Positions 54,398 through 64,000 of a stretch of DNA of 64,000 nt are shown piece after piece. The stretch comes from Bacillota bacterium (GTDB lineage Bacteria > Bacillota > UBA5301 > JAMCQP01). The position numbers were made by a program, and so were the translations under genes. The stretch covers positions 1 through 64,000 of the forward strand of contig JAMCQP010000026.1 of the NCBI GenBank assembly GCA_023381695.1. The letters are read 5' to 3'. Position 1 is the first letter of the stretch. Each line of letters begins with the position of its first letter. The notes under the pieces were generated by a model. That model searched no databases, was not told where the DNA came from, and saw only the letters and a program-made list of their open reading frames with translations.

Positions 54398-54589
54398 TTA
54401 TCTTTTCTCCCGGCCGATCTCGTTGATAAGCTCACCAAGCTCCGTAGCACGGGTATCCACCGTCACACTGTTTCCCACCAGGTTATTTCCGGCTGCCCCC
54501 ATGGTTCCCATGAGGGCGCCCGCCGTCCTGGCCCCCAACGCCGGGTTTTTGGCAAGGCGCGCCCGCCGGAAGCCTTTTCGTCTGCTCAT
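54398..54589 (-). CDS. Small basic protein of unknown function
   Basis: 63 residues from ATG 54589 (GGAGG eight bases upstream). The N-terminus is very basic (MSRRKGFRRARLAKNP), the middle is Gly/Ala-rich with MGTMGAAGN, and the C-terminus acidic-amphipathic. No family recognised. The track start at 54643 lacks support. It lies about 100 bases upstream of tatA on the same strand. Confidence 0.5.
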   Translation of the reverse strand: MSRRKGFRRARLAKNPALGARTAGALMGTMGAAGNNLVGNSVTVDTRATELGELINEIGREKR

Positions 54590-54711
54590 ACACACACCTC
54601 CTGCACTCGGAACGCCTCCTTTTCGAAGCCATTTAGAGGCCATCCCCTGGGGCTAGTATGGCACAGACGGTCAAAGCCCATTCTACATGAGCCCAGGGAT
54701 GGGCGAGGTGG

Positions 54712-54741
54712 CGCACCGGCCATGGATGGCCATGGTGCGCT
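54712..54741. repeat. GC-rich palindrome at the 3' end of the MBL gene
   Basis: GCGCACCGGCCATGGATGG pairs with CCATGGTGCGC across its centre. It overlaps the stop of the MBL-fold gene and may act as a transcript end, but has no T-run. A related CATCCATGG hairpin occurs at 60962. Confidence 0.5.
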
Positions 54742-55435
54742 AGTTGTAGGCGAATATCAGAACCTGGGGTTTTGCGGGCTGCGTCATGTTCTGGGGAACC
54801 TCCACCTGGTGCTCCCGCTTCCCAAGCCAGACGACATCCGGCCAGCCGGCGACAAAGGGCTGGAGATCCGCAATGGGCCAGTCGGCGTTCACTTCGGTTT
54901 TATAATGCATCGGAATCACTACGGCGGGGTTGAGGCGCGCCACCACGTCCCAGGCCGTCCGGGCGTCAATGGTGAAAAAGCCGCCCACGGGGATCAGCAA
55001 GATATCCAGCCGGCCAAGCGCCGCCACCTGCCCGGGGGTTAACGCATGGCCGAGATCGCCCAGGTGAGCAACCCGCAAATTGCCCGATTCAAAGACAAAG
55101 GCTGCGTTCTTGCCTCTTTTTTGCCCCCCGTCGGCGTCATGGTAGGTGGGAACCGTGTAGATTCCGAGCCCCTGCACCGTCTCCCGCACCGTGGCCCATT
55201 CCTTTCCGCCGGAAGTAAGCCCGTGCAAGTCCTCTGGATGCCCATTCACCCTGTTTACCGCGTTGTGATCGTGATGTTCATGGCTGCAGGTCACAATCTC
55301 CGCCGGTTTATCAGGCGGCGGATAACCTACCGAAGCATCAAAAGGATCGGTCATCACCGCCGGCCCGGCCGGCCATTTCAAAAGAAAACAGGAATGCCCG
55401 AAATAGGTAATCTCCAACCCGGTATCCACCGCCAT
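54740..55435 (-). CDS. MBL-fold metal-dependent hydrolase (UlaG-like)
   Basis: Metallo-beta-lactamase-fold enzyme of 231 residues. YFGHSCFLL is the start of the fold, TCSHEHHDHN the HxHxDH metal site, and GDLGH and IPMHY provide further ligands. The substrate is unknown. Co-directional with the next two genes upstream. Confidence 0.87.
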   Translation of the reverse strand: MAVDTGLEITYFGHSCFLLKWPAGPAVMTDPFDASVGYPPPDKPAEIVTCSHEHHDHNAVNRVNGHPEDLHGLTSGGKEWATVRETVQGLGIYTVPTYHDADGGQKRGKNAAFVFESGNLRVAHLGDLGHALTPGQVAALGRLDILLIPVGGFFTIDARTAWDVVARLNPAVVIPMHYKTEVNADWPIADLQPFVAGWPDVVWLGKREHQVEVPQNMTQPAKPQVLIFAYN

Positions 55436-55455
55436 CGCCGCCCCCTCCTTCCAGG

Positions 55456-55830
55456 CTACTTCGCCTGCTCGATCTTTATCGCGGCCCCGTCGCGCACTGC
55501 CGCCAAGACTTTTGGATCGCCGGCGATCTTGCCGAAGACATTCACCGGGCTGGCCGCCCTGGGTTCGTCGCCCACGCTGGCGGGCGTGGGGCCGAAAAAG
55601 ATGCAGAAAGCGCTGCCGGGAGGCCAGTAGCCCAGATCCCCCTCCTCAACCACCGCGCGCCCGTCCTCCGAGCCAAGTTTAACCGCGATCCCGAAATAGA
55701 TCTCGTCCCCCCACCGATTGCCGCGCCCGGTAATCGGCAAAGCCTGCCAGATCGCATCCGCCGTCTTGCTGCCGTTTAAAACCGCCGCGACCTCCACTCC
55801 CGCCGCCGAAATCTTGATCTTTCGCTCCAT
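55456..55830 (-). CDS. Cyclophilin-like fold protein (TM1367/DUF369 type)
   Basis: 124 residues from ATG 55830, after GGGGGCGAGAGG; the track start at 55920 runs into the next gene. Beta-barrel pattern with WGDEIYFGI and DLGYWPPGSAFCIFFGPTPA, typical of the small bacterial cyclophilin-like family. Whether it isomerises prolines is unknown. Spaced 20 bases from the MBL gene, so probably co-transcribed. Confidence 0.78.
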   Translation of the reverse strand: MERKIKISAAGVEVAAVLNGSKTADAIWQALPITGRGNRWGDEIYFGIAVKLGSEDGRAVVEEGDLGYWPPGSAFCIFFGPTPASVGDEPRAASPVNVFGKIAGDPKVLAAVRDGAAIKIEQAK

Positions 55831-55849
55831 CCTCTCGCCCCCTCGACCT

Positions 55850-56791
55850 TCAGTTTGTCTGGGTTTGCCGGTCCGTCCCGGTTTTAATCCCCCATTGCAA
55901 TAATAAAACCCCGCCCACAATAAAACTTCCCCCGGCCAGCTGGTAGGACGTGAGCCGCTCGCCCAGCAGCGTGACCGCCAGAAGAACGGTTACCACGGGT
56001 TCAAAGGTACTTACAATCGACGCCCACGCCGGTCCGAGCTTCTGAAGGCCGGCCGCGAAGGCCGCTATCGCCACGACCGTCGAAAAGACGGCGATCACCC
56101 CGATGGCCAGCCACGACGGCAGCGGCAGATCAAACTTGAGCTGGCCGGCAAAGGCCCCGTACCCCACAAAAAGTATCGCCGCGGCGGTGATCACGTAAAC
56201 CGACATGATCCTCGGGGAGACCATCGACACCGCCCTGGTCACGGCGAGAATATAGAGCGAGTATAAAAATGCCCCCGCCAGGGCCAGAGTGATCCCCGTA
56301 ACATTCAGCCCCAAACCGGGCGCCCAGAGCATCAGCAAGGTCCCCGACGCCGACAGGAGCAATGCCATAATCTTGCGCCGCTCCAGCCTTTCCCTGAAGA
56401 ACAGGTAAGCCAGCACGGTGACAAAGGCCGGGTAGACATAAAAGAACATGGCCACCGCGGATGATGGAAGATAGCGCAGCGATTCAAAATATAGCGTGGA
56501 GACGGCGCCGTACCCCAACGAGCCCATCCCGAACAGAAATGCCGATCTTTTCAGGCCAACCGCCACCCTGACCTTTTCCTTACCGAGTCCCAGGAGCGCC
56601 CACAAAAGAAGCGCCCCCGCCGTGAAGCGCAAGGCCAGGACCGTCACCACATTGGCCCCGCCCGCGTAGGCCACCTTGGCCAAAACGGCCATGCTCCCAA
56701 AGCCCGCCGCGGAGACCATGATCAATAATACGCCTTTCCCACGCTCACCCAAGTCGTTACCCCACCCCTGGGATTCAAATCCCGGTTCCAT
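55850..56791 (-). CDS. EamA/DMT-superfamily transporter
   Basis: Ten predicted transmembrane helices in two EamA repeats; the second begins near ITLALAGAFLYSLYILAVTR. Start at ATG 56791 (MEPGFESQGW) gives 313 residues; the track start at 56854 would read into the terminator hairpin. Probably exports a small metabolite such as an amino acid; the substrate is not evident. Confidence 0.88.
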   Translation of the reverse strand: MEPGFESQGWGNDLGERGKGVLLIMVSAAGFGSMAVLAKVAYAGGANVVTVLALRFTAGALLLWALLGLGKEKVRVAVGLKRSAFLFGMGSLGYGAVSTLYFESLRYLPSSAVAMFFYVYPAFVTVLAYLFFRERLERRKIMALLLSASGTLLMLWAPGLGLNVTGITLALAGAFLYSLYILAVTRAVSMVSPRIMSVYVITAAAILFVGYGAFAGQLKFDLPLPSWLAIGVIAVFSTVVAIAAFAAGLQKLGPAWASIVSTFEPVVTVLLAVTLLGERLTSYQLAGGSFIVGGVLLLQWGIKTGTDRQTQTN

Positions 56792-56825
56792 GGCAATATC
56801 ATACCGCACAAAGATGTGTAATGCA

Positions 56826-56867
56826 AGCCGCCTTATCCTGGCCCGCAAGGGCAAGGATAAGGCGGCT
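56826..56867. terminator. Strong hairpin between the CGHH gene and eamA
   Basis: AGCCGCCTTATCC pairs perfectly with GGATAAGGCGGCT, with an inner GCCC/GGGC stem around GCAA. T-runs are short on both sides, but the 13+4 bp stem is the likely end of the upstream minus-strand operon. Confidence 0.7.
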
Positions 56868-56909
56868 ACTTCTCGGCCAACAGCTCTTTTGGTCTTTGAA
56901 TCGGCGGAC

Positions 56910-57572
56910 TCAGGCCACCGTACCGCCGGCTTCCTTTCCGGCTTCGGCCTTGCCGGGGCTCTTTTCCGCCAGAAGTTTTTCGGCCCGGACCGGGTTGAAG
57001 ATGCCGCAGGGGCAGAATTTGGCCAGCTTGACCGCCGCCTGCCCGGGCGTCATCCGGCCCTGGCGGACCGCGTCGGCCATCTTCCGCACAAAATCCGGCG
57101 ATATCATGTGATGGCCGCACATGGTAGTGATGGCCATCACGTCGTCTCCCGGCAAGAGTTCCTTCTTCCCCCACACTCCCAGCGAGAAGTTGATGGTGTG
57201 AGGCTCCACGCCGGCCTCCCGGCAAGCGGGAAGCACCTCGTCAAGAAGGCCGCTGATGATCATGGATAACCCCGTATCTTTCTCTTTCACGCCCCGGAGG
57301 AACTTGACCACCTGCCGCCGGGAAGTGAAGACTCCCCGCACCCGGGACTCCTTGCGCAGTATCTTCTTTAGCTCCTCCGGCGGAACCGCCACCACGGAGC
57401 CCACCTTCACGTCTCCCCAGTTCTCCGAGTCGCAGGCTTCCGCCACGGCGATGATCTCCCGGGCCTTCTCCGGGATGTTGGAATCATTGATTCCCCTGGT
57501 CTGATACATCATCCAGACATAATCCCCGCGCAAGGACTCGATGGAACCGGAACGGTGCAAACTGTGCGTCAC
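56910..57572 (-). CDS. Unknown protein with CGHH and CPCG motifs
   Basis: Cytoplasmic protein of 220 residues with no family I can name. The N-terminal half is alpha/beta (IPEKAREIIAVAEACDSENW, SVVAVPPEELKKILR). The second half contains TTMCGHHMISPDFVRKMADA and later KFCPCGIFNPVRAEKLLAE. The clustered Cys/His residues are a plausible metal or Fe-S site. The last 20 residues are a low-complexity tail. It begins 15 bases after the end of the ferredoxin-like gene, so the two are a probable functional pair. Confidence 0.7.
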   Translation of the reverse strand: MTHSLHRSGSIESLRGDYVWMMYQTRGINDSNIPEKAREIIAVAEACDSENWGDVKVGSVVAVPPEELKKILRKESRVRGVFTSRRQVVKFLRGVKEKDTGLSMIISGLLDEVLPACREAGVEPHTINFSLGVWGKKELLPGDDVMAITTMCGHHMISPDFVRKMADAVRQGRMTPGQAAVKLAKFCPCGIFNPVRAEKLLAEKSPGKAEAGKEAGGTVA

Positions 57573-57587
57573 GACGTTTCCTCCTTT

Positions 57588-58313
57588 TTACCCGGCCAGG
57601 GGCCGGCCAAGCCCTACATTGACCTTTCCCCGGATCGGGCGCGGAAGCCCCAACTCCTCCAGGATCTCCAGAACCGGTGTGTGGCCGTTGGCATCGGTCC
57701 TGGCCACCAGGCCCAGGGAAAAGACGGTGTCAATCTGTTTTTCTACTTCCCGCAGGGCCTCCAGCACCTTCGGCAGGCCCGAAACCGGGCACTTCCCCTC
57801 CACAATCATGGACAACAGGTACTGATCCAGCACCTCTTCCTGGAGCCGGCCAGTAGCCCGATCCTTGAGCACAAGCCCAATCGGCGAGTTCTCCGGCCCC
57901 TCGATCTCCAGCCCCGCAGCCGTCACCGCCATGGCCACCTTCTCCACGTCCCGCATCGATGTCCCGACCCCGGGGCGGCCCAGGTCGATGCAGACCCCAA
58001 CCTCGCCCGGCCTGAACCTCCCGGTGACGTCGTTGGTCTTGGCCTCCTCGGTTCCCCGCCCGGGAACGCCGGTCTCCTTGAGCGTCTCCGTGGGATCGCT
58101 CAGGGTATGTTTGAAGATCTCGCCAAAACCGACAAGCGGCTGGGCTTCAATGGCTCCCACCGGGCAGACCTTCTCCCGCATGCAGACATAGCATTCGGTG
58201 CAACACCCGGGATCGATCCGCGCCATCTTGTCTTCCACCCGGATGGCCCGTACCGTGCAATACGGCACGCAATTGCCGCATCCGGTGCACTTCTCCACAT
58301 TCACGACCGCCAA
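57588..58313 (-). CDS. Ferredoxin-like protein with unassigned C-terminal domain
   Basis: I use a TTG start at 58313 preceded by GGGAGGG, giving 241 residues; the track start at 58538 reads through a different gene. Two 4Fe-4S motifs lie near the N-terminus: KCTGCGNCVPYC and CCTECYVCMREKVCP. After about residue 75 a non-ferredoxin domain follows (VGVCIDLGRPGVGTSMRDVE; MIVEGKCPVSGLPKVLEALR) that I do not recognise. Probably supplies electrons to, or is regulated with, the CGHH protein downstream. Confidence 0.78.
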   Translation of the reverse strand: MAVVNVEKCTGCGNCVPYCTVRAIRVEDKMARIDPGCCTECYVCMREKVCPVGAIEAQPLVGFGEIFKHTLSDPTETLKETGVPGRGTEEAKTNDVTGRFRPGEVGVCIDLGRPGVGTSMRDVEKVAMAVTAAGLEIEGPENSPIGLVLKDRATGRLQEEVLDQYLLSMIVEGKCPVSGLPKVLEALREVEKQIDTVFSLGLVARTDANGHTPVLEILEELGLPRPIRGKVNVGLGRPLAG

Positions 58314-58315
58314 TT

Positions 58316-58587
58316 TCAACCCTCCCAAATCCCGTGGACATACTCCTGCAGGGTAGTTCCAGCTTCCGCAATGCTTCACGGAGAGGGCTGCGGCTGATTC
58401 CCATCTTTCCAGCGATCTCGGTTTCGATAATCCTTTCTCCTTCCCGGAGTTGCCCGGACAAGATCGCCTCCCGCAGCTGCCGGAAGACCTGTTCATGCAG
58501 GGTCTCCTGGCGCAACGAGATCTGATCCAGAAAATCACTCAAACCCATCCCGCGGTATGCAGTCACCTTTCGACGAAGAACCTCCAA
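58316..58587 (-). pseudogene. GntR-family regulator reduced to its DNA-binding domain
   Basis: The N-terminal GntR winged helix is intact (LHEQVFRQLREAILSGQLRE; IAGKMGISRSPLREALRKLE), but the sequence then shifts frame. It reads GTTLQEYVHGIWEG and stops just before the ferredoxin-like gene. The effector-binding domain (usually about 140 residues) is absent, consistent with an internal deletion plus frameshift. It would once have controlled the two genes downstream. A short DNA-binding product of about 80 residues cannot be excluded. Confidence 0.72.
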
Positions 58588-58699
58588 AATCCTCCGTCAT
58601 AACCCCGCCGTAAAAACCATGCCGTTTCATTCTCCATTTTCCGGGACTAATAGCGTCCAGATATCAGGGGAATAATCTGATCGTGGCATCTTTCATGAA

Positions 58700-59557
58700 A
58701 TGCTTCAGGTGGAGGTGGCCTCGCTGAACTTCTTTGACGTCTTCTGGCTTGTCCTTTTTATCTTTACCCTCATGCCCATGTTTAAACTCCGGCGGCTGGC
58801 GCGCCTTCGCCTGCGCGCCTTTGAGGCGTTGCAGGAGCGCCGGCGCGCCCGGCTGATCACCCTCATTCACCGGCAGGAGTCCCTGAGTTTTCTGGGCATC
58901 CCCTTCCGGCGTTACATCGACATCGAGGACTCCGAACAGGTCTTGCGAGCCATTCGCCTCACACCGGACGAGATGCCCATCGACATTCTCCTGCATACCC
59001 CGGGTGGCCTGGTGCTGGCCACGGAACAGATCGCCATGGGCCTGCGCAAGCACAAGGGCAAGGTGACGGTATTGGTGCCTCATTACGCCATGTCTGGCGG
59101 GACAATGCTCGCTCTGGCCGCAGACGAGATTATCATGGACGAAAACGCCGTGCTTGGCCCGGTGGATCCCCAACTGGGGAATTTCCCCGCCGCGTCGATC
59201 CTGAAAGCGGTGGAACAAAAGGACAAGAACGAGGTGGACGACGAAACCCTCATCCTGGCGGACGTGGCCAAGAAAGCCATGGCCCAGGTTGAATCCTTTC
59301 TGGTCAAACTGCTTGAAGACCGGATGGACGAAGAAAAGGCCCGGCAGATCGCCCGGACCTTCAGCGAGGGACGCTGGACCCATGACTACCCGATTACCTG
59401 TGAAGCACTGGCCGAAATGGGGCTGCCAGTAAAGACCGGCCTGCCCAAGGAAGTCTACGAACTCATGGAACTATACCCCCAACCGCCGCAACAGCGGCCG
59501 TCGGTGCAATATATCCCCATTCCCAGGCCGGAAAAAGAGTTCACCAAAGAAAAGTGA
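58700..59557 (+). CDS. Membrane-anchored ClpP-fold serine protease
   Basis: 285 residues. One N-terminal transmembrane helix (FDVFWLVLFIFTLMPMF) is followed by a crotonase/ClpP-type domain: IDILLHTPGG, nucleophile Ser in HYAMSGGTMLALAADEII, and GPVDPQLG. This is the SDH/SppA-like family of membrane serine proteases (DUF114-type); the target is unknown. One of few plus-strand genes; convergent with namZ, sharing a terminator. No strong ribosome site is visible at the ATG. Confidence 0.87.
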   Translation: MLQVEVASLNFFDVFWLVLFIFTLMPMFKLRRLARLRLRAFEALQERRRARLITLIHRQESLSFLGIPFRRYIDIEDSEQVLRAIRLTPDEMPIDILLHTPGGLVLATEQIAMGLRKHKGKVTVLVPHYAMSGGTMLALAADEIIMDENAVLGPVDPQLGNFPAASILKAVEQKDKNEVDDETLILADVAKKAMAQVESFLVKLLEDRMDEEKARQIARTFSEGRWTHDYPITCEALAEMGLPVKTGLPKEVYELMELYPQPPQQRPSVQYIPIPRPEKEFTKEK

Positions 59558-59563
59558 ACCCGT

Positions 59564-59600
59564 GAATAGGAGCGGCTCCTGTTTGAAGCCGCTCCTATTC
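59564..59600. terminator. Bidirectional terminator between the protease and namZ
   Basis: GAATAGGAGCGGCT pairs perfectly with AGCCGCTCCTATTC. It overlaps the namZ stop codon, so the convergent genes share it. Confidence 0.75.
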
Positions 59601-60614
59601 CTCGTAGATCAGGTACTTCTCCCGCACCTGCATGAAACTTCTCCGGGACGGCGCCCAGCTCTCCACGATTCGTGAGACGTCTTCCCCCGCCTCAAGGCGA
59701 TGGCGCACATCATCAGCGCCCATCAAAAGGTCGAAATTGGAAAAGGCCGGCATGAAAACAACAGGGCGGAAGCACGCCCCCGGCAGGTTCTTGGCGTTAA
59801 GATGGCGGGCAAGGTCGAAAGCGGAGACCCAGGGGGATCCAAAGATCTCGAAAGGCCGCGTCGTCCCGCGCCCCTCGGACAGATTGGCCCCCTCCAGAAG
59901 GCAGGTCCCGGGATAAACAAGAACGGTGTCCAGCGTCGGCATGTTGGGTGAGGGTTGCACCCAGGGGAGGCCGGTCTGCAAGTACGGCAAGGAACGTTGC
60001 CAGTTCTCCACCGGGATAACCTCCAGTTCTGCTCCCAGCCCCTCTTCCCCATTGGCCATCATGGCTATCTCACCGGCGGTCATCCCGTGCCGGATGGCCA
60101 GAGGCAGTGCGCCAACAAAGGATTCAAAACCGGGAGCGACCACATTTCCCTCCACCTCCTGCCCTCCTAGCGGGTTGGGGCGATCCAAAACCATGAACCC
60201 CACTCCTTGCCTGGCTGCCGCGCGAAGCGCGTAGACCATGGTATAGATGTAGGTATAATAACGAACCCCGATGTCCTGGATGTCGTAGATGATCAGGTCG
60301 ATCCCGTCCAGCATCTCCGAGGTGGGCGCCAGGTGATCGTCGAAAAGGCTGTAAACCGGGACTCCGGTGCGGGAATCCACCGAGGAAACCACCGGCTGTG
60401 CATCCTGCGCCGCGCCCTGAATCCCGTGCTCCGGTCCGAAGAGTGCCCGGAGCCTCACATCCGGCAAACCCACCAGAGCATCCACCGTCGATGCCAGATC
60501 CCTGGTTACGCCCGTGGCGTTGGTTAAAATGGCGATTGATCGCCCCTTTATGGCCTTTCCGCCCGCCCGCAGCAGGAGATCCACCCCGCTGGCGCACGCG
60601 TGTTTTCGTTTCAT
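59595..60614 (-). CDS. NamZ-like (DUF1343) protein with an internal deletion
   Basis: DUF1343 proteins include exo-beta-N-acetylmuramidase NamZ, which recycles muropeptides. The N-terminal domain is well conserved (ILTNATGVTRDL; FGPEHGIQG; DIQDIGVRYYTYIYTM; DRPNPLGG). However, after CFRPVVFMPAFS the chain jumps to NFDLLMGADDVRHRL, missing in frame about 50 residues that normally include the conserved K-HxG..C.GVxxHV region. At 339 residues it is accordingly short. No signal peptide, so it is cytoplasmic. Activity is doubtful. Confidence 0.82.
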   Translation of the reverse strand: MKRKHACASGVDLLLRAGGKAIKGRSIAILTNATGVTRDLASTVDALVGLPDVRLRALFGPEHGIQGAAQDAQPVVSSVDSRTGVPVYSLFDDHLAPTSEMLDGIDLIIYDIQDIGVRYYTYIYTMVYALRAAARQGVGFMVLDRPNPLGGQEVEGNVVAPGFESFVGALPLAIRHGMTAGEIAMMANGEEGLGAELEVIPVENWQRSLPYLQTGLPWVQPSPNMPTLDTVLVYPGTCLLEGANLSEGRGTTRPFEIFGSPWVSAFDLARHLNAKNLPGACFRPVVFMPAFSNFDLLMGADDVRHRLEAGEDVSRIVESWAPSRRSFMQVREKYLIYEE

Positions 60615-60670
60615 CTTTCTCTCCCCTGTGCTTCAAGATCCCTTTTTCGCCTGGCCTGCGAAAATCCCTT

Positions 60671-60910
60671 TTAAAACTTGAAGGCGCTGAACGTTCTCTG
60701 CAAGGTTTGCGCCATTTCCGACAGCGTTTCAGCCGATGCGGTGATCTTCCGGATAATAGCATCATATTCCTCGCGAGAAATTTTTTGCCCACCGGCGGCG
60801 GTGCCGGTTCCGGTCGCCAGGAGGCTTGCCAATGTCGGTTTGATCCGGCCGCTCTCAACCAATTCTTCCCGTATCTCTTCGAAATCGGCCCGCCGGCAAA
60901 CTACTTTCAA
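60671..60910 (-). CDS. Small protein of unknown function
   Basis: 79 residues, starting at TTG 60910 (MKVVCRRADFEEIREELVES). The middle is a Gly/Thr linker, and the C-terminus a predicted amphipathic helix (ASAETLSEMAQTLQRTFSAF). No family recognised. It sits upstream of namZ by 56 bases. Confidence 0.45.
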   Translation of the reverse strand: MKVVCRRADFEEIREELVESGRIKPTLASLLATGTGTAAGGQKISREEYDAIIRKITASAETLSEMAQTLQRTFSAFKF

Positions 60911-60961
60911 GTCAATGTCCGCACCCCTGCCCTCTAGCCCAATGCCCGGGCCTCCTGCTTA

Positions 60962-60993
60962 CAGGGCCAACCGTGCCATCCATGGCACTGGCC
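60962..60993. repeat. Perfect-stem palindrome in the rRNA-to-gene gap
   Basis: CAGGGCCA/TGGCCCTG and GTGCCAT/ATGGCAC form a nested hairpin with one small bulge. No T-run follows. It shares the CATCCATGG core with the palindrome at 54712. Confidence 0.5.
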
Positions 60994-61045
60994 CTGCACT
61001 AGGACCTCCTGTCCGTCGCCGCAGGGTCCCGGCCCGGCTGCAAAT

Positions 61046-61076
61046 AAGAAGGCCCCCTACTTCTGTAGTGAGCCTT
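61046..61076 (-). terminator. Putative terminator of the rRNA operon
   Basis: AAGGC...CTAC-agaa-GTAG...GCCTT hairpin followed by CTTATTT on the minus strand, starting about 10 bases after the 5S gene. Confidence 0.6.
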
Positions 61077-61084
61077 AAACAAAT

Positions 61085-61202
61085 TCCTGGCAACGACCTA
61101 CTCTCCCGGGACCCTGCGGTCCAAGTACCATCGGCGCTGGAGGGCTTAACTGCCGTGTTCGGAATGGGAACGGGTGTGACTCCTCCGCCATGGTCACCAG
61201 GA
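61085..61202 (-). rRNA. rrf: 5S ribosomal RNA
   Basis: About 118 bases. Minus-strand sequence starts CCTGGTGACCATGGCGGAGG and includes CCCGTTCCCATTCCGAACAC, the universally conserved 5S loop B/C region; the ends CCTGG/CCAGG pair. About 125 bases separate it from the 23S gene, with no tRNA in the spacer. Confidence 0.96.
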
Positions 61203-61327
61203 AACTGAAAACGTATCAAGTTGTCGGATACCGGCCGCTGGCCTTGCCGCCTCGCCTTGCGGCCAGGCGCCCGGGCAAGCCGCCCCTGTACCCTGAAAGT
61301 TGCACAGTGTATTTCCGAGAACCAATG

Positions 61328-64000
<2,673 letters not shown>

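Overview
The window is a high-GC chromosomal segment of an endospore-forming clostridial Firmicute, most like the Peptococcaceae/Thermoanaerobacterales group. I base this on gene order: ctsR-mcsA-mcsB-clpC-radA-disA-carD-yacL-ispD-ispF-cysE-cysS-mrnC-thyX-rlmB-vanW-sigH is the classical clostridial arrangement. SigH, Spo0A-type boxes, a cysteine T-box and a SAM-I riboswitch fit the same picture. Nearly all genes lie on the minus strand. A 23S-5S rRNA pair, also minus strand, closes the right edge, with the 23S cut by the window end.

Layout from left to right. 0.2-2.5 kb: a lipid cluster (tetR-plsC-patatin) with a palindromic operator. 2.6-3.1 kb: five tRNA genes. 3.2-13.8 kb: sigH, a VanW protein, rlmB, thyX, mrnC, cysS, cysE, a CBS protein, ispF, ispD, yacL and carD. 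The cysES pair sits behind a Cys-specific T-box. 14-21.7 kb: a small plus-strand gene, disA, radA and the CtsR stress operon. 21.9-22.06 kb: a probable non-coding RNA behind a sigma-H/Spo0A-type promoter. 22-34.5 kb: a second patatin, rlmI, an FAD dehydrogenase, yigZ, a possible beta-barrel protein, cheB-cheA-cheW, a CsoR repressor, a CPBP protease, guaB and an NlpC/P60 hydrolase.

34.8-38.2 kb is a lower-GC accessory island beside tRNA-Arg. It holds a broken ParE toxin, a VOC protein, a broken DNA methylase and a broken PD-(D/E)XK nuclease-like gene, which I read as the remains of a defence locus. 38.4-41.2 kb: metNIQ under a SAM-I riboswitch that appears to act on translation. 41.2-49.7 kb: a large FtsA/PilM-like protein, a molybdopterin oxidoreductase, a chemoreceptor and an H+-pyrophosphatase. 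50-54.3 kb: molybdenum cofactor genes (mogA, MOSC, moaC, moaA) followed upstream by two tandem tatC genes and tatA. 54.4-60.9 kb: small metabolic and unknown genes, including an unusual CGHH/CPCG protein next to a ferredoxin-like protein, a membrane ClpP-fold protease and a shortened NamZ-like protein.

Several genes are interrupted (cysS, mcsB, parE, the methylase, the nuclease, gntR). cysS is essential, and three of the breaks look like loss of one base from a run of three C/G, so some may be sequence errors. The mcsB lesion (about 7 nt) and the island genes look more like real damage.
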